DNA of 64,000 bases from Chitinophagales bacterium (GTDB taxonomy: Bacteria > Bacteroidota > Bacteroidia > Chitinophagales > UBA2359). Shown here one piece after another: positions 62,819 to 64,000 of the stretch. The stretch lies in assembly GCA_041392475.1 (NCBI GenBank), contig JAWKLZ010000002.1:1744501-1808500 (forward strand). Reading direction: 5' to 3'. Every line of letters begins with the position of its first letter. Position 1 is the stretch's first letter. The notes under the pieces are model-generated. The model did no database searches, was not told the origin of the DNA, and was given only the letters and a program-made list of their open reading frames with translations. The position numbers and the translations under genes are program-made.

Positions 62819-63958
62819 TTAAGAAATTACGGGGTGAGGGTATTCCTCTGATCTATCCTGAAAAGACAAAATTTTGACATTTTGGATAACCCCCTCTTTA
62901 ATTTCAATAGCCCTTCTAATGGTTTCGCTCGTTTCCCAACTTTCTTCTCCTCCCATAATGAGTGGCAAGTATGGCAAGAGACTATTGGAGATTTCCCATG
63001 AAGCCCCATTCCAAAGGTATGAAGGCGTATGATCTACGGCATAATAATCCACTTTACCAGCCTTAAACATCGGGTTGTCGAAGTTGGTTGGTTTGGCAAA
63101 TGAAAAGCCCATACCCTCATCACAACTCACATCCACAATCAAACAACCTGGCTTGAGTGTTTCATTTTTGTCTTTTGGCACAAACATCAAAGGATTGTCG
63201 GTATCCTGTAAAATGCCGTTCACAATAATATCCGCATCTGCCAATTCTTCATAAAATGGGTGCGATTGTTGGTCAGGGCGTATAGATACCAAATCACCCG
63301 TTTCATCCTCTTCAAATTGGTAATAATTGACTCCCGCCATTTGGTCGGCCACCAAAAAATAATGTCTTTGGGTAAACACCGTAATGTCTTGTACTCCTCT
63401 TGCCTGCAATGCACGTATAGCACCACGACTAACTGAGCCAAAACTGATAACCACCGCCTTGAGGTTGGGCCCATAATTTCCATCAATTCCCACCAAATTC
63501 ATGGCATGGTAAACCCCTGCATACCCTGCAATCTCATTGTTCTTATGAAAAATGTGCATTTGCCAATCTCCATTTCGGGACCAACGGTGCATGGCCTCCC
63601 ATGCAATGAGGGTTAGTTTTTTATCAATAGCAGTTTGGGTAATCTCTTTTTGCTGAACACAATGAGGCCAGCCCCAGTGAATCGTTCCTTCCCTCATTTC
63701 ATCAAAGTCTGCTTGTATTGGTTTTGCCAATAAAACAATATCCGATTCTTCAAAAAGTGCGGAACGACTTGCCACTCCTCCACTTAATGATGCCAACTCC
63801 TCATCGTCCATTCCAAACCTTAGGCCATATCCTTCTTCAAAAATGAGGTGTTTTCTGACTTCTTCGTCTATCCATTCCAATTGTTGGGGGTGAATAGGTA
63901 CTCTTCTTTCTTGTTTTTTTCTTGAAGTTCCAAAAACGCCAACTGTAAGTAATGTCAT
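62819..63958 (-). CDS. AlaDH/PNT-family dehydrogenase, N5-(carboxyethyl)ornithine-synthase-like
   Basis: 379 residues with the alanine-dehydrogenase/transhydrogenase fold: TSRKKQERRVPIHPQQL at the start (the substrate-arginine/lysine region), GKxx-type NAD loop AVVISFGSVSRGAIRALQ (about 168-185), and VDVSCDEGMGFSFA, DYYAVDHTPS late. It resembles N5-(carboxyethyl)ornithine synthase and saccharopine-dehydrogenase relatives rather than true alanine dehydrogenase (which has a shorter N-terminus). It would reduce an imine formed from pyruvate and an amino acid. It is isolated from other metabolic genes, so the substrate is uncertain. Confidence 0.75.
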   Translation of the reverse strand: MTLLTVGVFGTSRKKQERRVPIHPQQLEWIDEEVRKHLIFEEGYGLRFGMDDEELASLSGGVASRSALFEESDIVLLAKPIQADFDEMREGTIHWGWPHCVQQKEITQTAIDKKLTLIAWEAMHRWSRNGDWQMHIFHKNNEIAGYAGVYHAMNLVGIDGNYGPNLKAVVISFGSVSRGAIRALQARGVQDITVFTQRHYFLVADQMAGVNYYQFEEDETGDLVSIRPDQQSHPFYEELADADIIVNGILQDTDNPLMFVPKDKNETLKPGCLIVDVSCDEGMGFSFAKPTNFDNPMFKAGKVDYYAVDHTPSYLWNGASWEISNSLLPYLPLIMGGEESWETSETIRRAIEIKEGVIQNVKILSFQDRSEEYPHPVIS

Positions 63959-64000
63959 TGATAATTATTTTGATTTATGAATTTGCTAATGATAACACTA

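Noticed and set aside
62634..62819. Minus-strand 61-codon frame next to the dehydrogenase
   Set aside because: It covers a terminator-like hairpin and shows no coding features.
1..64000. tRNA, tmRNA or rRNA genes
   Set aside because: No cloverleaf or rRNA-like conserved stretch was seen in the gaps between genes.

Overview
The window looks like a chromosomal segment of a Bacteroidota bacterium, probably close to Saprospiria/Saprospiraceae. The reasons are: (i) recurrent TAnnTTTG promoter boxes, the Bacteroidota -7 element, and almost no Shine-Dalgarno signals; (ii) several secreted proteins with type IX secretion (T9SS) C-terminal sorting domains; (iii) AT-rich sequence with an ordinary Bacteroidota gene repertoire. 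No rRNA or tRNA gene and no CRISPR array was seen. Genus-level placement is inference.

Layout. 0.1-5.2 kb: secreted S41-type protease, small lipoprotein, AlkB-type membrane hydroxylase, aldo/keto reductase. 5.3-8.5 kb: rplT-rpmI (without infC), cold-shock protein, exonuclease/GIY-YIG fusion, DUF3467 protein. 8.6-16 kb: M50 protease with CBS domains, HtrA-type protease, flippase, conserved helical protein, smpB, polyprenyl synthetase. 16.0-16.75 kb: three tandem promoter-transcript-terminator cassettes that look like small RNA genes. 16.9-21.7 kb: accessory island with a DUF234-type ATPase behind a perfect 17-bp palindrome, then an operon of an OLD-like ATPase (with a ParB-like N-terminus), a TOPRIM-like protein and a small helical protein. 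This resembles PARIS/OLD-type defence modules. 22-23 kb: an IPTL-CTERM secreted protein split from its ATG by an 8-bp tandem repeat, and a MITE-like element. 23-27.7 kb: gltB. 28-33 kb: T9SS propeller protein and two tandem paralogous AAA/PD-(D/E)XK proteins. 33-38.8 kb: oligoendopeptidase, SRPBCC protein, DPBB lipoprotein, recQ. 38.9-41.5 kb: Sau3AI/MutH-like restriction endonuclease with a C5 cytosine methyltransferase. 41.5-41.73 kb: a dense DnaA-box cluster beside an AT-rich tract, a candidate replication origin, followed by recN. 43.6-50 kb: CoA-binding protein, GH18 hydrolase, propeller-caspase protein, MOSC protein. 50-55.6 kb: a second secreted protein out of frame behind a different 8-bp repeat, a T9SS protein, TPR-like protein, thioesterase, pirin, DUF1328 and CsbD stress proteins. 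56-64 kb: two secreted repeat proteins, a 1288-residue multi-Ig T9SS protein, and an AlaDH/PNT-family dehydrogenase.

How it fits together. Housekeeping genes (ribosomal proteins, smpB, gltB, recN, recQ, prenyl synthase) alternate with envelope and secretion genes and with defence-like cargo. The most unusual signals lie outside ordinary genes. Two unrelated 8-mer repeats each sit between an ATG and an out-of-frame signal peptide, which suggests phase variation of surface proteins. A triplicated small-RNA cassette lies at 16 kb. A family of ACTTC/GAAGT hairpins lies mostly between convergent genes. The DnaA-box cluster lies between a restriction-modification system and recN.
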